A stretch of 64,000 nt of DNA from positions 62,001 through 126,000 of the forward strand of contig NW_022651108.1 of assembly GCF_004027225.2 (NCBI RefSeq), in the 5' to 3' direction. A program made the position numbers and the translations under genes. The notes beneath the pieces are model-generated. The model was given only the letters and a program-made list of their open reading frames with translations, did no database searches and was not told the origin of the DNA. Source of the DNA: Strigops habroptila. Taxonomy: Eukaryota; Chordata; Aves; Psittaciformes; Psittacidae. This document shows, in pieces, positions 1 through 12,300 of the stretch. Within the stretch, counting starts at the first letter, position 1; each line of letters begins with the position of its first letter.

Positions 1-295
1 AGTGGACCCCTAATGGGCAGTGGTGAAGCCCTTCAGCACCCAATGGTCAGTGATGGAGCTCCTCAGCGCCCCATGGGCAGTGGAGCCCCAATGGGCAGCG
101 ATGGGGCCCCTCAGCACCCAATGGGCAGTGGCAAAGCCCCTCAGCACCCAATGGGCAGTGATGGAGCCCTTCAGCACCCCATGGGCAGTGATAGAACCCC
201 CCTCAGCACCCAATGGGGAGTGGAGCCCCAATGGGCAGTGATGAAGCCCCTCAGCACCCAATGGGCAGTGATGGAGCCGCGGGGCGCTGGGCATG
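1..295. repeat. 30-bp minisatellite in SPTBN4 intron
   Basis: Tandem unit of 30 bp around the core atgggcagtgatggagcccc. Copies start at 121, 151 and 181 and run up to about 36 bp before the first exon in the window. The left edge is outside the window. No gene-like frame other than repeat-driven open frames. Confidence 0.9.
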
Positions 296-331
296 CCTCA
301 ATGGTGAAGGTGTCCCAATGGGCGCCCACAG

Positions 332-3300
332 GAGCCACCACAACCGGGAGCTGGCGCAGGAGCGGGCGCAGCGGCTCCAGGACCACCTCGAGCTGCAGCA
401 GTTCCTCCAGGAGTGCCACCAGGTAGGACCTGGGGCCCCGGACCCCCATTGTGCAGGGCTGGGTCCTAACTGGGTGCTGGGGGGTGCTGCTGGTATCCCC
501 TATATTGGTGTCCCCCCATGGCCATGTCCCCCCATGTCCATGTCCCCCCATGCTGGTGTCTCCCCATCTTGGTGTCTCCCATGTTGGTGTCTCCCATGTT
601 GTTGTCTCCCATGTTGGTGTCCCCACATGGGTGGCCCCAATGTTGCTGTCCCCCATGTCCATGTCTCCCCATCTTGGTGTCCCCCATGTTAGTATCCCCA
701 TATTAGTGTCCCCCCACGTTGGTGGCCCCCCACGTTGGTGTCTTCCCATGTTGGTGTCCCCCATGTCTATGTTCCCATCACTACCAGTGTCCCCATCGCA
801 GTGGGGCTGGGATCACATCACCCATATCATTGGAGGGGGGGGGTTTGGTACCTGACCCCCCCCCCAAGGCTGGTCCAGGGGTGTCCCTGGATCCTCCTCA
901 ACATCTCGGGGGGGTTCTCGGTGGGACCTGCCATGGCCCCATCCCGGCCCTATTCCAGCTCCATCCCAGCCCCATCTCAGCTCCATCCCAGCCCCATCCC
1001 AGGCCTATTCCAGCTCCATCCCAGCCCTGTTCCATCTCCATCCTGGCCCCATCCTGGCTTCATCTCAGCCCCATCTCAGCTCCATCCCGGCCCCATCCCA
1101 GCCCTATTCCAGCTCCATCCCGGCTCCATCTCAGCCCCATATCAGGTCCATCTCAGCCCTATTCCAGCTCCATCCCAGCCCCATCTCAGCTCCATCCCAG
1201 CCCCATCCCAGGCCTATTCCAGCTCCATCCCAGCCCTGTTCCAGCTCCATCCCAGCCCCATCTCAGCTCCATCCCGTCCTCATCCCAGCCCTATTCCAGC
1301 TCCATCCCAGCCCCATCTCAGCTCCATCCCGTCCTCATCCCAGCCCTATTCCAGCTCCATCCCAGCCCTATTCCAGCTCCATCCCAGCCCTGTTCCAGCT
1401 CCATCCCAGCCCCATCTCAGCTCCATCCCAGCCCCATCCCAGCCCTATTCCAGCTCCATCCTGGCCCCATCCCGGCTCCATCCTGGCTCCATCTCAGCCC
1501 CATCTCAGCTCCATCCCGGCCCCATCCCAGCCCTATTCCAGCTCCATCCCAGCCCTATTCCAGCTCCATCCCAGCCCCATCTCAGCTCCATCCCGGCCCC
1601 ATCCCAGCCCTATTCCAGCTCCATCCCGGCCCCATCTCAGCTCCATCCCGGCCCCATCTCAGCCCTATTCCAGCTCCATCCCGGCTCCATCTCAGCCCCA
1701 TATCAGGTCCATCCCAGCCCTATTCCAGCTCCATCCCAGCCCCATCCCAGCCCTATTCCAGCTCCATCCCGGCCCCATCCCAGCCCTATCTCAGCTCCAT
1801 CCCGGCCCCATCCCGCCTCCATCCTGGCCCCATCCCGGTTCATCCCGGTTCATCCTGGCTGCATCCGGCCGCACTCGCCGGGATTTCCTGGCGCAGTTAC
1901 CGGGCGGTTGGATGCAGCATCTGCTGCAGCGGCGCCGCAGCAGCGCGCCGGTGCCACCGGCAGCATCCTCAGCACCACCGGCAGCATCCTCAGCCTCCTC
2001 CTCCTCCCCATCCTCACCCTCATCCTCCTCCTCAGCCTCATCCCCATCCTCTTCCTCCTCCCCATCCCCATCCCCATCCCCGTCACCCTACAGCCACCGC
2101 GTCATCCTTGGCCCCCCCCTCAACCACTGAGGCTTGTGGGGGGATCCCTTTGGGGGGGGGGGGATTCAAACCTCACATCCCTCCCCCCTTCACCCCCTTT
2201 TCCCCCCTCCCCCCCCCCCCGCTTCCCACCCCCATTCCAGCTGGATGAGTGGATCCGGGAGAAGGTGCTGATGGCCGGGGACCCCCCCCGGGACCCCCCC
2301 AAACCCTGGATGAGGCATCAGAGCTTCTTGGCCGAGCTGGCGCAGAGCAAAGAGTGGCTGGAGAAGATTGAGAAGGTGGTGGGGGACATGGGAATGGGGG
2401 GACATGGGAATGGGGGGGAATGGGAGGACTGGGAATGGGGGGGCGATGAGCCTTTAACCACTTCCTCTCTGGGGGTGGGGGGGGGAGGCGCTGGAGGTTG
2501 GGGTGGTTTTGGGGGGTGATTTGGTGCTTGAGGCCCCCCCCTTTGCTGCATTTCCCTGCATCCCCCCCCCCCCCATCCCTGCTCGGTGCATCCCTCATTT
2601 CCCGGCACCCCATTTCCCGGCACCCCATTTCCTGCCCCCCCCCCCCTCCGCGCCCTCCCTCCGCCAGGGGGCGCTCCCCACATCTCCTGGGGTCCCATCA
2701 CCCCACGGCCAAGGTCCTTCCCCAGAGCCCTGATTCCATTGGGACCCCCCCAAACCCGGACCCCCCCAAACCCGGACCCCTCCAGCCCCTGACTCTCCAC
2801 ACCCCAATTCCATGGGGTTCCCCCCCAATCCCATTCCGTGGGTGACCCCAACCCTGTCCTCCCAACACCCCAATTCAATGGGGCACCCCCCCCCAACACC
2901 ACAATTCCAGGGGGATCCCCCTAAATCCTGAACCCTCCTAACCCCAATTCCGTGTGGTCTCCCCAACCCTGACCCCCCCAACACCCCAATTACACGGGGT
3001 CCCCTCAACCCCAATTCCATGTGGTCCCCCCAACCCTGACCTCCCCAACACTCCAATTCCATGTGACCCCCCCCAACACTGACCCCCCCAACACCCCAAT
3101 TCCCTGGGGCACCCCCCCAACACCACGATTCCAAGGGGATTCCCCCAACCCTGATCCCCCCCAACACCCCAATTCCACGGGGTCCCCCCTAACCCCAATT
3201 CCATGTGGTCCCCCCAACACTGACCCCCCCAACACCCCAATTCCACGAGGTCCCCCCCAACCCCAACCTTGACCCCCCAACACCCCAATTCCACGGGGTT

Positions 3301-6300
3301 TCCCCTAACCCCAATTCCATGGGGTCCCCCCAACCCTGACCCCCTCCAACACCCAATTCCACGGGGCACCCTCCCCAACACCCCAATTCCACGGGGTCCC
3401 CCTAACCCCAATTCCATGGGGTTCCCCAAGACCCCAGTTCCATGAGTAACCCCAACCCTGACCCCCCCCAACCCCAATTCTATGGGGTGCCCCCAACCCT
3501 GACCCCCCAACACCCCAATTCCATGTGGTTCCCCCTAACCTCAATTCTATGGGGTGCCCCCTAACCCTAACCCCCCCCAACATCCCAATTCCATGTGGTC
3601 CCCCAACCCTGAACCCCCAACACCCCAATTCCATGGGGTCCCCCCAAACCCTGACCCCCCACCACCACCCCAATTCCACGGGGCACCCCCCAACACCCCA
3701 ATTCCATGTGGTTCCCCCTAACCCCAATTCCATGGGGTCCCCCCAAACCCTGACCCCCCTCACCACCCCAATTCCACGGGGCACCCCCCCACCACCCCGG
3801 TTCCACGGGGTGCCCCCTAACCCCAATTCCATGGGGTCCCCCCAACCCTGACCCCCCCATCACCCCAATTCCATGGGGTCCCCCCAACCCTGACCCCCCC
3901 CCAACACCCCAATTCCATGTGGTTCCCCCTAACCCCAATTCCATGGGGTCCCCCCAAACCCTGACCCCCCTCACCACCCCATTTCCACGGGGCACCCCCC
4001 CACCACCCCGGTTCCACGGAGTGCCCCTCTCCCGGCGCAGGAGGGGGAAGCGCTGCTCCAGGCCAAGCCCGAGTGCGCGGCCGCGGTGCGGCGGCAGCTG
4101 GAGGAGCTGCGGCAGCGCTGGGCGGAGCTGGAGGCTTCGAGCCGGGCGCGGAGCCGCCGCTTGGCCGAGGCGGCCGCCGCCGAGCGCCTGGCGCGGAGCT
4201 ACGCGGCGATGGAGGCGCGGCTCGGCCGCCTGGAGCAGCAGCTCGACAGCGCGGCACCGGCCCGGGACCTGCGCGGGGTGCGCAGCCAGCTCCAGCGCCT
4301 GCAGGTACCGCCGGGACCGGATGGGGATGGGGATGGGATGGGGATGGGGATGGGGATGTGCAGCCAACTCCAGTGCTTGCAGGTATTGTGGGGTCTGGGA
4401 TGGGGATGGGGATGGGGACAGGGGTGCGCAGCCAACTCCAGCGCCTGCTGGTACCGCGGGGACCGGATGGGGATGGGGATGGGGATGGGGATGGGGATGG
4501 GGATGGGGATGGGGATGGGATGGGGATGAGGATGGGGATGGGATGGGGATGGGGATGGGGATGGGATGGGGATGGGGACAGGGATGTGCAGCCAACTCCA
4601 GTGCTTGCAGGTATTGTGGGGTCTGGGATGGGGATGGGGATGGGGATAGGGGTGCACAGCCAGCTCCAGCTCCTGCAGGTACCGCGGGGGCTGGGATGGG
4701 GATGGGGATGGGGATGGGGGTGCACAGCCAGCTCCAGTGCCTGCAGGTACCATGGGGGCCGGGATGGGGATGGGGATGGGGATGGGGACACCAGCTCTGC
4801 ACCTGCAGGTGGGAAAGGGACAGGGATGTGGATGGGGACAGGCACCGGCAGCCAGCTCCAACACCTGCAGGTGCCATAGGGACAGGGACCTGGATGGGGA
4901 CACCAGGGACAGGGACCTCACTATGGGGACACCAGGCTATGGGGCACACCACACTATGGGCACACCAGGCTATGGCGTACACCAGGCTATGGGGTACACC
5001 AGGCTATGGCGTACACCAGGCTATGGGGCACACCAGGCTATGGGGCACACCAGGCTATGGGCACACCAGGCTATGGGGTACACCAGGCTATGGGCACACC
5101 AGGCTATGGGCACACCAGGCTATGGGGTACACCAGGCTATGGGGCACACCACGCTATGGGGTCCTTGCCCTGGTCCCTCTGCAGACGATGGAGACGCAGG
5201 TCCAGGAGTGGTGCCAGGAGGTGGGGCAGCTGCAGGCCCAGGCTGCGGCGCTGCCGGCGCCCGCGGTGGCCGAGCGGCAGAACGCGGTGGGCACCCGCAT
5301 CGTGCGCCTCATCGAGCCCCTCAAGGAGCGCCGGAGGATCCTCCTGGCCTCCAAAGAGGTCCATCAGGTCAGCCACGAGCTGGAGGATGAGATGGTGAGT
5401 GCCTGGGATGGGAGGGGATGGGGATGAGGATGGGAGGAGGATGGGACGAGGATGGGGATGAGATGAGGATGAGGATGGGGATTGGATGGGGATGAGGATG
5501 GGTATGGGATGGGGATGAGGTTGAGGATGGGATGAGGATGGGGATTGGATGAGGATGAGGATGGGGATTGGATGAGGATGAAGATGGGGATTGGATGTGG
5601 ATGGGGATGGGATGAGGATGGAGATGGGGTTGAGGATGAAGATGAGGATGAAGATGGGGATGGGATGAGGATGGGATGGGGATGAGGATGGGGATTGGAT
5701 GAGGATGGGGATTGGATGAGGATGCAGATGGGGATTGGATGTGGATGGGGATGGGATGAGGATGGGGATGAGGATGGAGATGGGGTTGAGGATGAAGATG
5801 AGGATGAAGATGGGGATGGGATGAGGATGGGATGGGGATGAGGATGGGGATGGGGATGAGGATGGGGATTGGATGAGGATGGGGATTGGATGAGGATGCA
5901 GATGGGGATTGGATGGGAATGGGGATGGGATGAGGATGGGGATGAGGATGGAGATGGGGTTGAGGATGAAGATGAGGATGAAGATGGGGATGGGATGAGG
6001 ATGGGATTGGATGAGGATGGGGATGGGAATGAGGATGGGGATTGGATGAGGATGCAGATGGGGATTGGATGGGAATGGGATGAGGGTAGGGATGAAGATG
6101 AGGATGGGGATGGGGGGATGAAGATGAGGATAAGGATGGGAAGAGAATGGGAACAGGATGAGGATGAAGATGAGGATGAAGATGGAGATGGGATGAGGAT
6201 GTGGGTGAGGATTGGATGGGGATGGGACCGGGCTGACACCAGTGCCCCCCACAGCTGTGGGTGCAGGACCGCCTGCCCCTGGCCACGCTGAAGGAGCACG

Positions 6301-9300
6301 GCACCAACCTGCAGACGGTGCAGCAGTTCATCAAGAAGAACCAGGTCAGCGCCGGCGCCGCGATACCCACGGTGGTGACCCCCCCCCCATTGACACCCCC
6401 CTATCGACACCCCCTCCATAACCTCCCACCCCCCCCAGAACCTGCGCCGGGAGATCCAGGTCCACCGGCCGCGCGTGGACGAGGTGCTGGAGCGCGCCGG
6501 CGCCGTGGCCTCCATCCGCAGCCCCGAGGCCGAGGGTGTCCGGCGGCTCCTGGAGCGCCTGGGCTCCATGTGGGGCGAGCTGCAGGAGCAGGCGGAGCGG
6601 CGGCAGCAAGCCCTGGACGCCACCTTCCAGCTGGAGCAGTACTACTGCGACGTGGCCGAGGTGGAGTCGTGGCTGGGCGAGCAGGAGCTGCTCCTCATGA
6701 GCGATGACAAGGGCAAGGTGCTCACGGGGTGGATGGGGTGGGATGGGAGGGGATGCGCATGGACCGCGTGGAGAGCTCGGAGTGGATCCCGGTGGCTGGA
6801 GGGGGATACAGGGATGCTGGAGAGCATCACCCCTTCCATAGCGATAGGACAAGGGGTGATGGGTTCAAGCTTAAACAGAGGGTGTTCAGGTTGGATCTAA
6901 GGAAGTTCTTCCCTGTGAGGGTGCTGAGCGCTGGCACAGGGTTGCCCAAGGAAGCGGTGAATGCTCCATCCTTGGCCATGTTGAAGGTTAGACGGAGCCT
7001 TGGGTGCCGTGGTTTAGTGTGAGGTGTCCCTATGGGCAGCGGGTTGGAACTGGGTGATGCCCAGCTCCTTTCCAACCCAACCTGCTCTATGGGTCCTCAC
7101 CCCACCCAGGACGAGCAGAGCACCCTCCAGCTCCTCAAGAAGCACCTTCTGACCGAGCAGACAGTGGAGAACTACGAGGAGACCATCGCCCAACTGTCGC
7201 GCCAATGCCGGGCCCTGCTGGAGCTCGGTCACCCCCAAAGGTGGGTGAGCTCCCACCACCCCGACCCCCTTCCTCGGGCACCCATGGGCGCGGGGCGCGC
7301 GGCGCTCACCGGGCGCTGTGTCCCTTGCCCAGCGAACAGGTCAGCAGGCGGCAGTCGCAGGTTGACCGGCTGTACGTGTCTCTGAAGGACCTGGTGGAGG
7401 AGCGCAAGGCCAAGCTGGAGCAGCAGTACTGGCTCTACCAGCTCAACCGCGAGGTGGACGAGCTGGAGCATTGGATCGCCGAGAAGGAGGTGGTGGCCGG
7501 GTCACCGGAGCTGGGGCAGGACTTCGAGCACGTCACCGTGAGCTGGGGTCAAGCCTTGTCCCTGTCTTGGGCTGGGGGGCCTGGGGCTGCCCATGGGCAG
7601 GGGCTTGGGGGTGGTCCTGCCCCATGAGAGGGGCCCCGGGGTGTCCCCATCCTGGGCTGGGGGTCCTGGCGCTGTCCCTGACCCACAGCGGGGGTCTTGC
7701 TGTGGTCCCTGCTTCATAGCAGGGTCCTGGCACTATCGGTGCTCCATCCTGGGCATCATCCCTGCTTCATGCCAAGGGTCCTGGCACCATCCTGGTCCTG
7801 GCACCATCAATGCTTCATCGTGGGCTTCCTGAGCATCACCCCTGCTCCATCCTGGTCATCATCCCTGCTCCATCCTGGTCCTGGACACCATCAATGCTCC
7901 ATCCTGGGCTTCCTGAGCATCATCCCTGCTCCATGCCAAGGGTCCTGGCACCATCCTGGTCCTGGCACCATCAATGCTCCATCCTGGGCTTCCTGAGCAT
8001 CACCCCTGCTCCATCCTGGGCATCATCCCTGCTCCATCCTGGTCCTGGGCACCATCAATGCTTCATCCTGAGCTTCCTGAGCATCATCCCTGCTCCATCC
8101 TGGGCATCATCACTGCTCCATCCTGGTCCTGGCGCCATCAGTGCTCCATCCTGGTCCTGGCACCATCAATGCTCCATCCTGGGGTTCCTGGCACCATCCT
8201 GGTCCTGGGCACCACCGATGCTTCATCCTGGCCTCCTGGGCACCATCCCTGCTCCATCTTGGGCTTCCTGGCACCATCCTGGTCCTGGCACCATCAATGC
8301 TTCATCCTGGCTTCCTGGGCACCATCCCTGCTCCATCTTGGGCTTCCCGGCTCTATCCCAGTCCCAGCTCCATCCCTGCCTCCCTCACCCCGGTCCTTGC
8401 CCCATCCCAGCTTCTGCAGGAGAAGTTCCTGGAGTTCGCCAGCGAGACGGGCAGCGTGGGGCAGGAGCGCATCGCCGCGCTCAACCAGATGGTGGACGAG
8501 CTCATCGACTACGGCCACGCCGACGCCGCCACCATCGCCGAGTGGAAGGACGGCGTCAACGAGGCTTGGGCCGAGCTGCTGGAGCTGATGGAGACGCGGG
8601 CGCAGATGCTGGCGGCGTCCCACGAGCTCCACAAGTTCTTCAACGACTGCAAAGAGGTGCTGGGGCAGATCGAGGAGAAGCGGCAGCGGTTGCCGGAGCT
8701 GGCGGCGCGCGAGGGCAGGACCTCAGCCAGCGCCTTGCAGCGGGCGCTCGGCGCCTTCGAGCACGACGTGGAGGTGCTGGTGAGCCAGGTCCGGCGGCTG
8801 CAGGAGGCGGCGGCGCAGCTCCGCACGCTCTACGCCGGCGACAACGCCGAGGCCATCGCGGCGCGGGAGCAGGAGGTGCTGCGCGCGTGGAAGGAGCTGC
8901 TGGCGGCGTGCGAGGAGTGTCGGCTCCACGTCGCCAGCGTCGCCGACAGGATCCGCTTCGTGGGCGCCGTCAGGGACCTCCTGGCGTGGATGGACGGGGT
9001 CCTGCAGCAGATGGGCGCTGGGGAGAAGCCCAGGTAGGGCGAGATGAGCTGGGGTTATGGGGGGGCAAGGAGCATGGCGTGACCCGGCTGTGGGGCCAAG
9101 GACCGTGTCCTGTGCCAAGGACCCATATCCCATCCCAACTTCCCATGTCCCATCCCAAGGGCCCATGTCCTGTACCAAGGACCTATGTCCTATTCCAGGG
9201 ACACATGTTCCATCCCAAGGACCCATGTCCTGTATCAAAGACCCATGTCCTATTCCAAGGACCCATGTCCCATCCCAATGTCTCATGTCCTGTGCCAAGG

Positions 9301-12300
9301 ACCCATGTCCCATCCCAACATCCCATGTCCCATCCCAACATCCCATGTCCCATCCCAAGGACCCATGTCCTGTACCAAGGACCTATGTCCTATTCCAGGG
9401 ACACATGTTCCATGTCAAGGACCCATGTCCTGTGCCAAGGACACATGTCTCATTCCAAGGACCCATTTCCTGTGCCAACGTCCCATGTCCCATCCCAAGG
9501 ACCTATGTCCTACCCCAGGGACACACATCCCATCCCAAGGACCTATACCCTGTGCCAAGGACCCCTGTCCTGTGCCAAAGACTCATGTCCTATCCATGAA
9601 GACAAGAACCTGTGTCCTGAACCCATCCCAAGCAGATGGAGACCTTCACAGTGTCTTCTCCCCACCCTGAAGCCGAGGCCTCTTGCAGGGATGTCTCCTC
9701 GGTGGAGCTGCTGATGAACGACCACCAAAGCCTCAAGAACGAGATCGAAGCTCGTGCCAAGAGCATCTCCAGCTGCCTGGAGCTGGGCAAGAGCCTCATC
9801 CTCAGCAAGAGCCCAGCGGCCTATGAGGTGCAACCATTGGAGGTGTCCCAACCCACTGGTGTGGTCACAACCCATTGGGGAGGTCCCAACCCATCAGGGT
9901 GATCCCAACCCACTGGAGAGGTCCCAACCCATCGGGGTGATCCCAACCCATTGGTGTGGTCACAACCCACTGGGGAGGTCCCAACCCATTGAGGGGGTCC
10001 CAACCCATCGGGGTGATCCCAACCCATTGGTGTGGTCACAACCCACTGGAGAGGTCCCAACCCATTGAGGGGGTCCCAACCCATTGGGGTGATCCCAACT
10101 CATTGAGGGGGTCCCAACCCATTGAGGAGGCCCCAACCCACTGGAGAGGTCCCGACCCCCTGGGGTGATCTCAACCCACCGGAGAGGTCCCAACCCATTT
10201 GGGTGATCCCAACCCACTGGTGTGGTCCCAACCTCTCCAGATCAAGGCCCACGTGGAGAAGCTGCTCGTGAAGAAGAAGGAGATGCTGGAGACGTGGGAC
10301 AAGCACTGGGAGTGGCTGCAGCAGAGTGAGTGCCCCGCGGGGAGGGCGCCGGGGGGGCCGGTGCTGGAGGTGACCGCGAGCGCGTGCCCGTGCCCGCAGT
10401 GCTGGAGGTGCACCAGTTCGCGCAGGAGGCCGTGGTGGCCGACGCGTGGCTGACGGCGCAGGAGCCGCTGCTCCGGAGCCAGGAGCTGGGCAGCAGCGTG
10501 GATGAGGTGGAGCAGCTCATCCGGCGCCACGAGGCCTTTCGTAAGGCGGCGGCTGCCTGGGAGGAGAAGTTCAGCTCCCTGAGGAGACTCACCACGGTAC
10601 GAGCAGCCCCGGGGCTGCTGCTGCTCCATGGCTACATCCCATCCTGTCCCCATCCCATCCCACCCGTCCACATCCTGTCTCATCCCATCCCATCCCCGTC
10701 ACATCCATCTCCATCCCCATCATATCCCCGTCTCCATCATCTCCCTCATCTTCATCCCCATCCCACCTGCATCTCCATCCCCATCTCCATCCCATCCCCA
10801 CCATCTCCATCCCCATCGCCTATCCATCTCCAATATCTCCATCTTCATCTCCGTTTTCATCTCCATCATCTTCATCCCCATCCTATTCCATCCCCATCAC
10901 CTCCATCATATCTATCCCTTTCTCCACCCCACCCCATCCCATTCCCCATCCCATCCCCATCTCTCATCTCCATCCCCATCATCTCCATCATCCCCACCTC
11001 CATCACCTCCATCCCATCTCCATCCCATATTCATCTCCATCTCCATCCCCATCCCATCCCCATCTCTATCATCTCCATCCCCATCATCTCCACCATCCAC
11101 ACCTCCATCACCTCCATCCCATCGCCATCCCATATTCATCCCCATCTCTATCATCTCCACCCCATCATCTCCATCATCCCCACCTCCATCACCTCCATCC
11201 CATCCCCATCCCATATCCATCTCCGTCTTCATCCCCATCCCATCCCCATCTGTATCATCCTCATCATCTCCATCCCCATCATCTCCATCTCATCCTATTC
11301 CCCATCTCTATCCCCATCTCCATCCCCATCATCTCCATCCCATCCTCATCCCACCCCATCCCATTCCCCATCTCTATCCCCATCTCCATCCCCATCATCT
11401 CCATCCCATCCTCATCCCACCCCATCCCATTCCCCATCTCCATCCCCATCTCCATCCCCATCATATCCATCATCTCCATCCCCATCTCCACCCCACCCCA
11501 TCCCATCCCATCCCCATCTCTACCATCTCCATCCCCATCATCTCCATCATCCCCACCTCCATCACCTCCATCCCCTCCATCCCATCCCCATCCCATATCC
11601 ATCTTCATCCCCATCCCACCCCCACCCCCATCATCTCCATCCCCACCACCTCCACCTCCATCATCTCAACCATCTCCATCGTGTCCCCCCCCCGCCGCAG
11701 ATCGAGAAGCTCCGCGCGGAGCAGAACAAGCAGCCGCCGACCCCTCTATTGAGCCGCAAATTCCCGGGGGACCCCCCGGGGGGCCCAACGGCGCCGCCGC
11801 CGCCGCCGCCGCCGGGACCGGACGGGCCGGAGCCGCGTGTGGGGCTGGTGCGCCAGGAGCTGCGGCCCGAGCGGCTGCAGCCGCAGCGCGACCGCGTCCA
11901 GGGTCCGCCGGGGGGCACGGAGCCCGCTCCCGCCGCCGCCGCCGCTCCCTCCGGTGACCCCCCAGCGGAGCCCGCGGCGCCTCCCCCGGCCGAGGCGGCG
12001 GCCGAGGCGCGGCCGGGGCTGCTGGAGCGGCGGCGGGAGCGGCGGGAGCGGCGCCTGGAGCGGCAGGAGTCCAGCGAGCCCGAGCCGCCGCGCCCCGACG
12101 GCAAAGGGTGAGCGCGGCGCGGCGGGGACGGCGCCGGGGCCGGGGCCGGGGCCGGGGCCGGGGCCGGGGCGGGAGCGGCGGGGCCGGGGCCGGGGCGCCC
12201 CGCGTCACCCCGTGTCCTCCGCAGCAAAGCCACCCTGGCCGACATCGTGGAGCAACTACAGGAGAAGGAGGCGGGTGGCCCCGGCCCGGCTTCGGTGAGG

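Noticed and set aside
719-2519. Long open frames of more than 500 codons of His/Pro/Ser-rich repeats
   Set aside because: They are read-through of minisatellites without stops in several frames at once. Only 2241-2375 in this stretch has spectrin homology and splice sites.
10597-11700. Asp/Ser-rich or Ile/Pro/Ser frames in the CATCTC array as a cell-surface repeat protein
   Set aside because: The frame exists only because the hexamer lacks stops. It lies wholly in an SPTBN4 intron flanked by verified exons.
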